A stretch of DNA of 15,381 nucleotides from Akkermansia sp. (GCA_020047775.1 JAIFNK010000206.1:4675-20055), one strand, 5' to 3'; positions 7,884 to 15,381 are shown, counted from the stretch's first letter. A program made the numbers and translations. The notes: a model not told the origin generated them from the sequence alone.

Positions 7884-8855
7884 TCAACCGAGTTGATGGA
7901 GAAGCTCCTCAAGCACCTGCCGCGGCCTGCGGCCTTCGGCGAGGGCCTCGTAACTCAGGCGGATGCGGTGCAGCACCACGTCTTCCGCGAGTTCGAACAA
8001 ATCCTCCGGCACCACATAGTCACGCTGCATCACGAAGGCGCGGGCGCGGGCGGCCTGCACGATGGATAGCCCGGCGCGCGGCGAACAACCGAGCTCGATG
8101 GCCGGATGATTGCGCGTCAGCCGGATGAACTCGACGCAGTGTTTCATGAACACCTCGCTGACGTGCACGGACTGCACCAGTTCCATCGCATTGACCAATT
8201 CGGGAAGCCGGCAGACCGGCTCGCCGCCGATCATGTCGAACGCGGTCTTGGGCATCGCCCCGCCTTCCACCCGCTTGAGTCCCATCTTCAACTGGCGGCG
8301 CAACACCTCCTCTTCCTGCTCGGCCGAAGGATAGTCCAGCCGGTGGCATAACATGAAACGGTCGAGCTGGGCTTCCGGCAGCTCGAAGGTGCCCGCCTGC
8401 TCGATCGGATTCTGCGTGGCGATCACCAGAAACGGAATCGGCAGCGGATAACTCGCGTTTCCGATCGTCACCTTGCGCTCCTGCATCGCTTCTAACAAAG
8501 CGCTCTGCACCTTGGGCGCGGCGCGGTTGATTTCATCCGCCAGCAGCAGGTTGGTGAACACCGGTCCCTGGTGGGTGCGGAATTTGCCCGTGGCCTGATC
8601 CAACAACTCGGATCCGATGATGTCCGAGGGTAGCATGTCGATGGTGAACTGCACCCGGCTGAACTGGAGGTCCACCGCCTTTGCCACCGCATTCACCAGC
8701 AACGTCTTGGCCGTGCCGGGCACCCCTAACAACAAAAGGTGGCCGCCGGTCAGCAGCGCGATGATCATGCGCTCGACGACAACGTCCTGGCCAACGACAA
8801 CCTCGCCGACGCGGTCGCGCACGGCTTGGACAAAATGAGTTCGGGTATCAGTCAT
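7884..8855 (-). CDS. MoxR-family AAA+ ATPase
   Basis: MoxR ATPases act as chaperone-like motors that help assemble or activate protein complexes, often together with VWA proteins. This 323-residue protein has all the core elements: Walker A GVPGTAKT at 44-51, Walker B LLLADEIN at 103-110, sensor 1 ATQNP at 146-150 and EAQLDRF with the arginine finger at R166. A sensor 2 area (SPRAGLS) is followed by a C-terminal helical lid. The length is typical. The frame is open upstream to 9050, but the extra 65 residues do not resemble the family, and ATG 8855 gives the normal MoxR N-terminus. No clear Shine-Dalgarno precedes it. As first gene of the operon it is likely the motor for the DUF58, VWA and BatD-like proteins encoded behind it. 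Which of these it acts on cannot be read from sequence. Confidence 0.96.
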   Translation of the reverse strand: MTDTRTHFVQAVRDRVGEVVVGQDVVVERMIIALLTGGHLLLLGVPGTAKTLLVNAVAKAVDLQFSRVQFTIDMLPSDIIGSELLDQATGKFRTHQGPVFTNLLLADEINRAAPKVQSALLEAMQERKVTIGNASYPLPIPFLVIATQNPIEQAGTFELPEAQLDRFMLCHRLDYPSAEQEEEVLRRQLKMGLKRVEGGAMPKTAFDMIGGEPVCRLPELVNAMELVQSVHVSEVFMKHCVEFIRLTRNHPAIELGCSPRAGLSIVQAARARAFVMQRDYVVPEDLFELAEDVVLHRIRLSYEALAEGRRPRQVLEELLHQLG

Positions 8856-9167
8856 GGTAATATGCGGAACATAGGATGCGAAGGCAGAGGCAATAACTGA
8901 GGGAAACGCCGCCAGAGGGTTCTTTGTCTGTGAAATTTTCCCATCCCGCAATCCCCATTCCTTCCACCGTCGGACCACCCTGCTGATATCCGTAGGCAAG
9001 CTTGACGTGAAAACGGTCGCTGGATCCTCTGCAAATCCCGCAGGCTCCACAACAGTCCGGCGGTCGCCACGCCCCTGCGCGCCCTAACAATCCTGACGGA
9101 GCTAGCCCGCGCTTTCGGCGGAGCAGGAAATTGTGGCGATTTCAGCCCGACTCACGGCGCAGACCGG
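8856..9167. other. Noncoding gap upstream of the moxR operon
   Basis: About 312 bp lie between the end of the DXD glycosyltransferase gene and the moxR start. The region should hold the operon promoter, transcribed leftward, because the preceding glycosyltransferase genes end here. I did not find a convincing -35/-10 pair with normal spacing, nor a hairpin with a T-run that would end glycosyltransferase transcription. A run of 65 codons in frame with moxR is open but does not look like protein. One CTAACAA heptamer (9084-9090) lies here; it recurs in the operon. Confidence 0.5.
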
Positions 9168-9911
9168 CTAGCGCCAGTGCTCGTTCACCCAGGCCGCCGG
9201 CAGTGAGTGGTGGTTCAAGTGGGAGCCCCGGTATCCGACGGCCGCTTCGTCCGGATCCGGTCTGCCGTGGAAGGCGACGATGCGTGCGTCCTTTTCAAGC
9301 TTCGGCGCGATGAGCCAATTGAGCGGAAACGTGGGGACGCAGTGGCGCTTGAAACTACGGACCCAGTGATCCGGCCAGTAGATCATGCGCGAACGGATGC
9401 AGTGGGTAAGATAGGTTTGCGGCGGCCGGAAGTTGGCCAGCGCCCAGTCCTTCTCGGAGTGAAACTGATCCCAGACGTAGCCGGATTGATTCAGCTTGAA
9501 CCGGAAAACCGAGGAATTCCCGATCTGCGGATCCGCCCGGAACAGCTTTTTGTGAAGTGGCACCCAGTTGTGGATGATGGGCACCTGCTCCTCCTTGCCG
9601 AAGGTGAAAAAGTCATCCAGCGGGCCGGTGATGACGATGTCCAAATCGAGGAACAGACCGAGCCCTTCAATCGGCAGGTCGCGCCGGAAAAGGCTGAGTT
9701 TCCGCCACGGAGTGAAGGTGCTCGTCGGAGGCAGGTCGATCTCCGGAAGCGGAAAAACCTGCACCGATGGATCGATGCCGACCGCGTCGTCGGTGAAGCA
9801 GACTACATTGACGGGCGTTTGGGTGTGACGGCGCACCGAGGAAGCAATCCGGTTGACGAACTCGGGTCCGTAGCGATCCCCCCATTTGAGGGTGATGATG
9901 TGATGGGTCAT
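9168..9911 (-). CDS. DXD-type glycosyltransferase
   Basis: This 247-residue protein has the fold signature of a GT-A nucleotide-sugar transferase: an N-terminal strand (HIITLKWGDRYGPEFV), a substrate section (PVNVVCFTDD near 33-42), and LFLDLDIVITG at 87-96. The DLD of that last motif (89-91) is the likely metal- and sugar-nucleotide-binding site. A His-containing block near the end (RIVAFHGRPDPDEA, 210-223) is typical of a group of capsule or surface-polysaccharide transferases. No signal peptide or membrane segment is visible, so it should act on the cytoplasmic face. The frame is open upstream to 10181, but that part overlaps the GT25 gene and looks antisense-like, so ATG 9911, 11 nt after the GT25 stop, is the better start. 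No Shine-Dalgarno is evident. Donor and acceptor sugars cannot be told from sequence. Confidence 0.88.
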   Translation of the reverse strand: MTHHIITLKWGDRYGPEFVNRIASSVRRHTQTPVNVVCFTDDAVGIDPSVQVFPLPEIDLPPTSTFTPWRKLSLFRRDLPIEGLGLFLDLDIVITGPLDDFFTFGKEEQVPIIHNWVPLHKKLFRADPQIGNSSVFRFKLNQSGYVWDQFHSEKDWALANFRPPQTYLTHCIRSRMIYWPDHWVRSFKRHCVPTFPLNWLIAPKLEKDARIVAFHGRPDPDEAAVGYRGSHLNHHSLPAAWVNEHWR

Positions 9912-9922
9912 GAATGAGTGGT

Positions 9923-10792
9923 TTAAAATCCAGCGCACCGTTTGCGGAGAGCGCTGATGTAATTGTAGATCCGCCCGAGGCGAGTCATCTGGATCCGCAG
10001 GAAATAGCGGAGGCCGAATGTGGAGGATCCGGATGCGACTGGAATCAGGGAGCTGCTGGAGCTCTCGGAAAAGTAGTGGGTAACCCGGCAAACGATATCG
10101 GAAAAATCGTCTTTTTGGAGAATGATGGAGGGCGATACGGCGAGCACCTGGAAGCGCTTGCCCAGCATGGACAAATACCAACGGTCAATCGCGCGATTGA
10201 TCGCGATCCAGTTCCAGATCGTCGATTCGTCGGGAAGCTGTTCGAGCAGCCAGTCCCGCAGCGGTGCCTTGACCAAGTAGGCGTGGGTGCACTTGCAGCC
10301 GTAAATCCGGGCGAGCTGGCGCGACTCGGAAAGGCGGGTCAGGGTGTTGAAGGGGCCTTGTGGCTCGGTGAAACCGAGGTAACAGATGTCCCAGTCGAGC
10401 TTGGACTTGAACAGCGCGCTTTCCAGCGAGTCGAGGTGGCTTGAGAACTCCTCGTCGAAAGTGGCGTCATCCTCCAGAATCAAGATCCGCTCCCAGCCAG
10501 CCTTCCGGGCCATTTCAAGGGCGCGGCGGTGGGCCAGCACGCAGCCCCCGCGGGCACCCCAAGTATTGGCCCGGCTGCCGCCACGAAACCAAGGGGCCTC
10601 GCCGAAGCCGGCAATTTTGCTGCCCAGCACGGCGGGCACCCGGTGCAGTTTTTCCCGGGGGATGAGGCTTTCGCTTTCCGCGCGCAACTGCTCCCAACGC
10701 TCGATCCGGTGGTCGAGGTTGATGATGAGCACCGCGTCAATGGCTTGCCAGAATGAGGACGCGTGGCCGGTCTTTAAGAGGGACTCGTTCAA
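9923..10792 (-). CDS. Glycosyltransferase family 25 (LPS biosynthesis type)
   Basis: This 289-residue protein matches family GT25, which includes LPS galactosyl and glucosyl transferases. Visible family marks are AVLIINLDHRIERWEQL (20-36), the GCVLAHRRALEMA block (83-95), ILEDDA with acidic metal-binding residues (105-110), AYLVKAPLRDWL (171-182), AIDRWYLS (201-208) and SIILQKDDFSDI near the end. It is probably a cytoplasmic enzyme adding a sugar to a lipid-linked or LPS acceptor. The only start that keeps the whole N-terminus is TTG at 10792. An in-frame stop lies four codons upstream of it (10805-10807), and the next option, a GTG about 20 codons inside, would cut off the beginning of the family domain. 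It is transcribed away from the ABC exporter gene. Together with the next gene it looks like a two-gene unit. Confidence 0.92.
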   Translation of the reverse strand: MNESLLKTGHASSFWQAIDAVLIINLDHRIERWEQLRAESESLIPREKLHRVPAVLGSKIAGFGEAPWFRGGSRANTWGARGGCVLAHRRALEMARKAGWERILILEDDATFDEEFSSHLDSLESALFKSKLDWDICYLGFTEPQGPFNTLTRLSESRQLARIYGCKCTHAYLVKAPLRDWLLEQLPDESTIWNWIAINRAIDRWYLSMLGKRFQVLAVSPSIILQKDDFSDIVCRVTHYFSESSSSSLIPVASGSSTFGLRYFLRIQMTRLGRIYNYISALRKRCAGF

Positions 10793-11170
10793 ATTGCGAA
10801 TGAATCAGTGGTTTGAATTTCGAAATTCGGAGTCAACAGCGCCGCCAGCATGAGGCGATTGCCGGACTTGCCGACCAGAGCTGCGAGAGGGACTCCCCAT
10901 GGTTTTTTGGATGCATGCCACGCAAGCCACCGGGGACGATATTGGGAACAACACGAATCACGGTGCATTCAGTACCCTTAAAATCCAAGAACGGACAACC
11001 TAAAAGTGCCCTGCCTGGACATATTGTGGGACCGCCAACCTGCTAGATTGCCCTGCGGAACCACCCGATGACGGCCGAAATTCCGGGAGAAACTCGCCCC
11101 TTGCCAAAACGCGGGCCAGAAACCATTCTCGCCCCGGTCACCCCTTCCGAATCGCCCGCCATCATCACAC
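10793..11170. other. Divergent intergenic region between glycosyltransferases and ABC exporter
   Basis: This 378-bp region separates two gene sets read in opposite directions, so promoters for both should lie here. I saw a 14-bp perfect palindrome near the GT25 start but no -35/-10 pair with good spacing on either strand. TTGACT (10836-10831, minus strand) lacks a partner at 16-18 nt. A 77-codon open frame on the plus strand (10813-11046, TTG start) does not resemble a known family and I do not call it a gene. Confidence 0.5.
10815..10828. repeat. 14-bp perfect palindrome near the GT25 start
   Basis: The sequence GAATTTCGAAATTC reads the same on both strands. It lies 23 bp upstream of the GT25 start codon, inside an AT-rich patch of the divergent gap. 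A site of this kind could be an operator for a dimeric repressor, but one such palindrome is expected by chance in a window of this size. The regulatory role is therefore speculative. Confidence 0.35.
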
Positions 11171-13057
11171 ATGAGTTTGAAAACAAAGGTCGGCGTTCTT
11201 GCCGATGAAAGCAGTCGCCAGCTGGTCCGGAGAGTTTTAAAGGAGAATTTCCATCTCTACATTCCCCGCTACCTGCTTGCTTTTCTCCTCATGGGGGGAT
11301 CTGCGGTTGCGACGGGTGCGTCCGCGTATTTGATGCAAAACGTCACCAAAGTGCTCTTTGGTGCTGCCGATGAGGTCAGTTCCGCGCCGGGCGTGGTCAA
11401 ACAGGCGGGATCGTGGATTCCCGACGTGGGAGGGTATTTTGCCTCTTCCGTGAAGACCTCTCCAGGGTTGATTACGATTTTCGAGGTCGCCATGGCGATT
11501 ATTATCGTCTTCTTCATCAAAGGCGCCTGCCAGTATGGATCGTCCGTCATTCTTTCCAAAATCGGCAATAACATCGTCGCCCGTCAGCAGCGCCGGATCG
11601 GAAGCCATATCCTCGATCAATCGCTGACGTTTTTCGTGCATTTCCCCTCCAGTGACCTCATCACCCGGATCTCCCAAGCCGCCAACTCCGCGCGGGATGT
11701 GATGAACCTTCTCATGACCCGGGTGCAGGACGTTTTCACCGCCATCGCTCTCCTCGTCACCATGTTCCTCGTGGATTGGCGGCTATCCTGCGTCGCCTTG
11801 CTCATCATCGCTCCCGTGACCATAACGCTGAGCGGCGTCGTCAGACGGATCCGCAAGATCGCCCGCTCGAGCTTTCTGGGCATCGTCAACGTGATCGCCG
11901 CCATCCAGGAGGCCATCATCGGCAACAAGCTGATCAAGGCCTACAACCTGGAGCCGCATATGAAGCAGCGGCTCGACCTGGCGATCACTGCCGTGGAAAA
12001 CCTCCAGAACAAGATGGCCGTCGTCTCAAACCGCACCAGCCCGATCATGGAAACCATGGGTGGCATCGTCATCGCCGCGATCGTCTTTTACGGAGGCTAT
12101 CGAAACCTGATCCAAGGACAGAGCGCGGCATCGCTCATGTCCTTCCTCACCGCCGTATTGCTCGCCTACGAGCCGATCAAGCGTATCGCCCGTGCAAACG
12201 TCGCGCTCCATACGTCGCTGATTGGTGTCGAGATGCTTTACAGCCTGTTGGACTCGGACTACTCAAATCCAGACGTCCCGGATGCAAATCCAATCCGTGT
12301 TGAAAAAGGAGACATCACCCTGCGGGACGTCACCTTCTCCTATCGGCCCGGTCACCCCGTTCTTCGTGATGTCTCCCTGAACTGTCCCGGCGGCCAGGTC
12401 ACCGCCTTGGTCGGCCCGTCCGGGAGCGGGAAATCCACCATTTTCAACCTCATCGAGAGATTTTACCGCCCTGACTCCGGGGTTTTTGAAATCGATGGCC
12501 AGGATATCAATGCGCACACCACCGTTTCCCTGCGCGCCCAGCTTTCCCTCGTCAGTCAGGATACCTTCCTGTTCTCCGACACGCTCCGCAACAACATCCG
12601 CCTCGCCCGCCAGGACGCGACCGACCAAGAGATCGAGGATGCTGCCAGAGCGGCCTACGCCCATGACTTCATCGTGGAACAACCTCAGGGCTACGACACC
12701 CAGGTCGGTGAAAACGGCGGAAATCTTTCCGGAGGCCAGCGCCAGCGGATCTCCATCGCCCGCGCATTTCTCAAAAACGCCCCCATCCTCCTGCTCGACG
12801 AGGCGACGTCGGCGCTCGACAGCGAGTCCGAGCAGCAAATCCAACTCGCGTTCGACCGCCTCATGCAGGGCCGGACCACCATCGTGATCGCCCACCGCTT
12901 CTCAACCATCCGTAACGCCGGGAAAATCCACGTCATGGAAAACGGCCGTCTTGTCGCAAGTGGCTCCCATCAGGAGTTGATCGGCGATCAACAAAGCCTC
13001 TACGCCCATCTCTACCGCCTTCAGTTCCAAGACGCTGAGATTCCTGAAATTTCTTGA
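11171..13057 (+). CDS. ABC half transporter, MsbA/lipid-exporter type (fused permease and ATPase)
   Basis: This 628-residue protein joins a six-helix membrane domain (about 30-350) to a nucleotide-binding domain (about 380-620). ATPase motifs are complete: Walker A GPSGSGKST at 415-423, Q-loop VSQD near 463, signature LSGGQ at 519-523, Walker B ILLLDE at 539-544 with the D-loop SALD, and the switch His 575. Such proteins work as homodimers in the inner membrane and flip lipid A, lipid-linked sugars or peptides. The first outer loop (about 62-100) is longer than in E. coli MsbA. The neighbouring sugar genes suggest export of a glycolipid or lipid-linked saccharide, but the substrate is not readable from sequence. 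The start is ATG 11171 with no clear Shine-Dalgarno. Sequence resemblance alone does not separate MsbA from other exporters, so no gene symbol is given. Confidence 0.95.
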   Translation: MSLKTKVGVLADESSRQLVRRVLKENFHLYIPRYLLAFLLMGGSAVATGASAYLMQNVTKVLFGAADEVSSAPGVVKQAGSWIPDVGGYFASSVKTSPGLITIFEVAMAIIIVFFIKGACQYGSSVILSKIGNNIVARQQRRIGSHILDQSLTFFVHFPSSDLITRISQAANSARDVMNLLMTRVQDVFTAIALLVTMFLVDWRLSCVALLIIAPVTITLSGVVRRIRKIARSSFLGIVNVIAAIQEAIIGNKLIKAYNLEPHMKQRLDLAITAVENLQNKMAVVSNRTSPIMETMGGIVIAAIVFYGGYRNLIQGQSAASLMSFLTAVLLAYEPIKRIARANVALHTSLIGVEMLYSLLDSDYSNPDVPDANPIRVEKGDITLRDVTFSYRPGHPVLRDVSLNCPGGQVTALVGPSGSGKSTIFNLIERFYRPDSGVFEIDGQDINAHTTVSLRAQLSLVSQDTFLFSDTLRNNIRLARQDATDQEIEDAARAAYAHDFIVEQPQGYDTQVGENGGNLSGGQRQRISIARAFLKNAPILLLDEATSALDSESEQQIQLAFDRLMQGRTTIVIAHRFSTIRNAGKIHVMENGRLVASGSHQELIGDQQSLYAHLYRLQFQDAEIPEIS

Positions 13058-13093
13058 TTTTCAACTCTGAATTGACTCTCTAGCCTTTCAAAA

Positions 13094-13122
13094 GGTGTTG
13101 GAAGCAAGCCGCCAAAAACACC
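13094..13122 (+). other. Weak inverted repeat between ABC exporter and rfbB
   Basis: GGTGTT (13094-13099) and AACACC (13117-13122) can pair around a 17-nt loop in the 99-bp gap. There is no T-run after it, so it is not a clear terminator. Nothing else in this gap is recognisable, and the exporter, rfbB and rfbA may be one transcript. Confidence 0.2.
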
Positions 13123-13156
13123 CCATCAACCACGAATTCACCACCATTTTCTCATT

Positions 13157-14209
13157 ATGACAATCTTAGTGACCGGCGGAGCCGGCTTCATTGGTTCCAA
13201 TCTCGTCCAGCAGATCATTGGTGAGACCACCCATCAGGTGGTCAACGTCGACAAACTCACCTATGCGGGAAATCTCTCCTCCCTCGGATCCTGCCTGAAC
13301 CACCCGAACCATACTTTCATCCAGGCCGATCTCTGTGACCCCGTTGTCATCAACAGCCTGTTTGAAAAGCACAAGCCGGATGCGGTCATGCACCTCGCCG
13401 CCGAGAGCCACGTGGACCGCTCCATCGACGGCCCCGGCGATTTCATCCACACCAATATTCTCGGAACCTATCACCTCCTCCAGGCCGCGCTCACCCACTA
13501 CCGGTCACTGAGTCCGGAAAAACAATCGGCGTTCCGCTTCCTTCACGTCTCCACGGACGAGGTCTACGGCTCTCTCGATGCGGACGCACCCGGCTTCTCC
13601 GAAACCACCCCGTATTCCCCCCACTCGCCCTATTCCGCCAGCAAGGCCTCCTCGGACCACCTCGCCCGGGCGTGGCACGACACTTACGGTCTGCCAGTGC
13701 TCGTGACCAACTGCTCGAACAACTACGGCCCCTATCAATTTCCTGAAAAACTCATCCCGGTGGTCATTCTCAAATGCCTCCGTGGCGAGCCCGTCCCCGT
13801 CTATGGAAAAGGAGAGAACATCCGCGACTGGCTCTACGTCGGAGACCATTGTACCGCACTCCGGACCGTCCTCGAAAAGGGAACTCCCGGCGAGACCTAC
13901 AACATCGGTGGCAACAACGAGCAAACCAATCTCGACCTCGTCAAGGCCATCTGCCGCATTCTCGACGATCTTCGCCCGGGCCCCAAACCCTACGAATCCC
14001 TGATCGCGTTTGTCACCGACCGCCCGGGCCACGACCTCCGCTACGCCATCGATCCCACCAAGATCCGCACCCACCTTGGCTGGGAACCCCGGGAAACCTT
14101 CCAAACGGGATTCCACAAAACCATCCAATGGTATCTCGACAACCAGGAATGGTGGCAACACATCCTCGACGGCAGCTATCAGCTTCAACGCATTGGTCTC
14201 GAATCCTGA
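13157..14209 (+). CDS. rfbB: dTDP-glucose 4,6-dehydratase
   Basis: RfbB (RmlB) turns dTDP-glucose into dTDP-4-keto-6-deoxyglucose using bound NAD+. This 350-residue protein has the Rossmann NAD site GGAGFIGSN at 7-15, the catalytic Thr-Asp-Glu at 133-135 (HVSTDEVYG) and the Tyr159-xxx-Lys163 pair (YSASK). Further family marks are [12 protein letters not shown] (79-90), [16 protein letters not shown] (186-201) and [11 protein letters not shown] (221-231). Length and order are those of a complete enzyme. It is cytoplasmic. The gene starts 99 nt after the ABC exporter and ends 6 nt before rfbA, so rfbB and rfbA are clearly one unit. The ATG has no obvious Shine-Dalgarno. A related 4,6-dehydratase with another nucleotide is possible, but pairing with rfbA strongly favours dTDP. 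Confidence 0.97.
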   Translation: MTILVTGGAGFIGSNLVQQIIGETTHQVVNVDKLTYAGNLSSLGSCLNHPNHTFIQADLCDPVVINSLFEKHKPDAVMHLAAESHVDRSIDGPGDFIHTNILGTYHLLQAALTHYRSLSPEKQSAFRFLHVSTDEVYGSLDADAPGFSETTPYSPHSPYSASKASSDHLARAWHDTYGLPVLVTNCSNNYGPYQFPEKLIPVVILKCLRGEPVPVYGKGENIRDWLYVGDHCTALRTVLEKGTPGETYNIGGNNEQTNLDLVKAICRILDDLRPGPKPYESLIAFVTDRPGHDLRYAIDPTKIRTHLGWEPRETFQTGFHKTIQWYLDNQEWWQHILDGSYQLQRIGLES

Positions 14210-14215
14210 ATCAAC

Positions 14216-15091
14216 ATGAAAGGTATCATACTCGCAGGCGGCGCCGGATCCCGGCTATACCCGCTCACCCTCGTCGCCAGCAAGCAACTCCAGCCGGTCT
14301 ACGACAAGCCGATGATCTATCATCCGCTGACCACCTTGATCGAGGGCGGCATCCGGGAAATCTGCCTCATTTCAACCCCGCACGACCTGCCCCGGTTCCA
14401 ACAGCTTCTCGGTGATGGTTCGCGTATGGGAATCTCCATCGAATACCGCGAACAAGCGAAGCCGGAAGGTATTGCCCAGGCGTTTCTCATCGCCGAATCC
14501 TTCATTGGCGCTGACTCGGTCGCTTTGATCCTCGGGGACAATATCTTTTACGGCAGCAACAGCTTCGGCCCGGCCTTCGAAGACTTTACCACCGGAGCCA
14601 CGATCTTCGGCTATCATGTGAACGATCCGGAACGTTACGGAGTGGTGGAGTTCGACGCGTCCGGCAAGGCGATTTCAATCGAAGAAAAGCCTGCCGTGCC
14701 GAAAAGCCATTTCGCGGTCCCCGGACTCTACATCTATGACAACGAGGTCGTCGGAATCACGAAGAACTCCAAGCCCTCCGCACGGGGAGAGTTGGAAATC
14801 ACCGCGGTCAACGTGGAATATCTCAACCGCGGCACCCTCCGCGTCGAAAAACTCAACCGCGGCTTCGCATGGCTCGACGCCGGAACCAGCACCTCCCTTC
14901 ACGAGGCGAGCGCCTATGTCCAAACCATCGAAACCCGCACCGGAATCAAAATCGGCTGCCCCGAGGAAGCTTCCTTCCGAAGCGGCTTCCTGACCATCAC
15001 ACAACTGGCGGAAATCGCCAAGACCATGCCCAACTGTGAATACCGATCCTACCTGGAAGGTGTCGTCAAGGAGGCGAATCAGATCGAGTAG
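14216..15091 (+). CDS. rfbA: Glucose-1-phosphate thymidylyltransferase
   Basis: RfbA (RmlA) joins glucose-1-phosphate and dTTP to give dTDP-glucose, the substrate of RfbB. The 291-residue protein has the nucleotide-binding GGAGSRLYPLT at 8-18, the PVYDKPMIYHPL block at 27-38, ILGDNIF at 105-111 (metal-binding Asp 108), EEKP at 156-159, PGLYIYD at 169-175 and WLDAGT near the sugar site. Length is that of the full enzyme, including the C-terminal helices. It is cytoplasmic and probably feedback-inhibited by a later product such as dTDP-rhamnose, as in the family. It lies 6 nt after rfbB with no clear ribosome site. The order rfbB-rfbA without rfbC and rfbD nearby leaves open whether the final sugar is rhamnose or another deoxysugar. 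Confidence 0.97.
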   Translation: MKGIILAGGAGSRLYPLTLVASKQLQPVYDKPMIYHPLTTLIEGGIREICLISTPHDLPRFQQLLGDGSRMGISIEYREQAKPEGIAQAFLIAESFIGADSVALILGDNIFYGSNSFGPAFEDFTTGATIFGYHVNDPERYGVVEFDASGKAISIEEKPAVPKSHFAVPGLYIYDNEVVGITKNSKPSARGELEITAVNVEYLNRGTLRVEKLNRGFAWLDAGTSTSLHEASAYVQTIETRTGIKIGCPEEASFRSGFLTITQLAEIAKTMPNCEYRSYLEGVVKEANQIE

Positions 15092-15381
15092 AAGGTCCAT
15101 CAACCATTTCATAATCCCGCTCTTCAGATCCGTCAGGAATTCTGGCAAAGTTCCGAGTGGCCCACGCCCAACTTGGCCGTAATATATCCAGGTAGCCCCC
15201 TTTGAAGAGGCGACCAAGGGCGGTAGCTTGCCAAAGTGTTACGATCCTCCCGCCGGCACCCACCCACTATTCAAATGATCCGGGTATCCGGTTCCATCGC
15301 TTGGTGGGAAAAATTCCCGGCTTGGTGCCCAAACCGGTTCATGCATTGACGGGAGCGATCTTGTCCCGGGGCGACCGTCCG
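15092..15381. other. Region after rfbA with no recognised gene
   Basis: In 290 bp I find no recognisable coding region, and rfbC or rfbD does not begin here. A GTG-started frame of 65 codons on the minus strand (15263-15066) overlaps the rfbA end, has a stop two codons upstream and no family resemblance. The short inverted repeat GGGAA/TTCCC (15306-15318) has no T-run and is not a clear terminator. Confidence 0.5.

Noticed and set aside
8856..9050. In-frame 65-codon N-terminal extension of moxR
   Set aside because: The extra residues resemble no MoxR N-terminus, and ATG 8855 gives the usual family length.
9912..10181. In-frame upstream extension of the DXD glycosyltransferase
   Set aside because: It overlaps the GT25 coding region in another frame, and its residues are antisense-like. 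ATG 9911 follows the GT25 stop directly.
10813..11046. 77-codon plus-strand open frame in the divergent gap
   Set aside because: It has a TTG start, no ribosome site and no recognised family, and it covers the region expected to hold promoters.
12263..12895. 210-codon minus-strand open frame inside the ABC exporter
   Set aside because: It is antisense to the ATPase domain, whose motifs are complete on the plus strand.
13072..13100. TTGACT as a -35 box before rfbB
   Set aside because: No -10-like hexamer lies 16-18 nt downstream.
13505..14188. 227-codon minus-strand open frame inside rfbB
   Set aside because: It lies fully antisense to a clear rfbB and its Gly/Val/Glu-rich composition is that of a shadow frame.
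15066..15263. 65-codon minus-strand open frame after rfbA
   Set aside because: It has a GTG start two codons after a stop, overlaps the rfbA end, and shows no family resemblance.
15306..15318. GGGAA-AAA-TTCCC as a terminator after rfbA
   Set aside because: The stem is only 5 bp with a 3-nt loop and has no T-run. It also lies more than 200 bp from the rfbA stop.

Overview
The window looks like chromosomal DNA of a GC-rich Gram-negative bacterium. The best guess is a verrucomicrobial lineage related to Luteolibacter or Haloferula. That placement is an inference from the style of the MoxR/Bat operon, the very large secreted protein at its end, and the scarcity of Shine-Dalgarno sequences. No rRNA or marker gene is present to prove it. 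No tRNA, rRNA, CRISPR array, insertion sequence or integrase was seen.

Left part (about 1-8855, all on the minus strand, so transcribed right to left): one compact operon of seven genes. In order these are a MoxR-family AAA+ ATPase (8855-7884), a DUF58 protein (7876-7019), a short membrane-anchored protein with a beta domain (7022-6195), two von Willebrand factor A membrane proteins resembling BatA (6198-5275) and BatB (5270-4263), a small TPR protein in the BatC position (4266-3529), and a giant secreted protein (3497 to beyond the left edge). The giant protein's membrane-proximal part resembles BatD. Several neighbouring genes overlap by exactly 4 nt (ATGA), so the products are probably made in fixed proportion. 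The likely scheme is a cytoplasmic MoxR ATPase plus DUF58 acting with a periplasm-facing complex of VWA, TPR and BatD-like proteins. Related operons have been linked to cell-envelope integrity and stress tolerance; the role here is unproven.

Middle (8856-10792): a 312-bp gap upstream of moxR, then two minus-strand glycosyltransferase genes, a DXD-type transferase and a GT25 (LPS-type) transferase. They end toward moxR and are 11 nt apart.

Right part (11171-15381, plus strand): after a 378-bp divergent gap come an MsbA/lipid-exporter-type ABC half transporter, rfbB (dTDP-glucose 4,6-dehydratase) and rfbA (glucose-1-phosphate thymidylyltransferase). With the two glycosyltransferases these form the visible edge of a surface-polysaccharide locus. 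RfbA and RfbB make dTDP-4-keto-6-deoxyglucose, the precursor of dTDP-rhamnose and other deoxysugars. The transferases would add sugars, and the exporter would flip a lipid-linked product. rfbC and rfbD are not in the window. The last 290 bp hold no recognisable gene.
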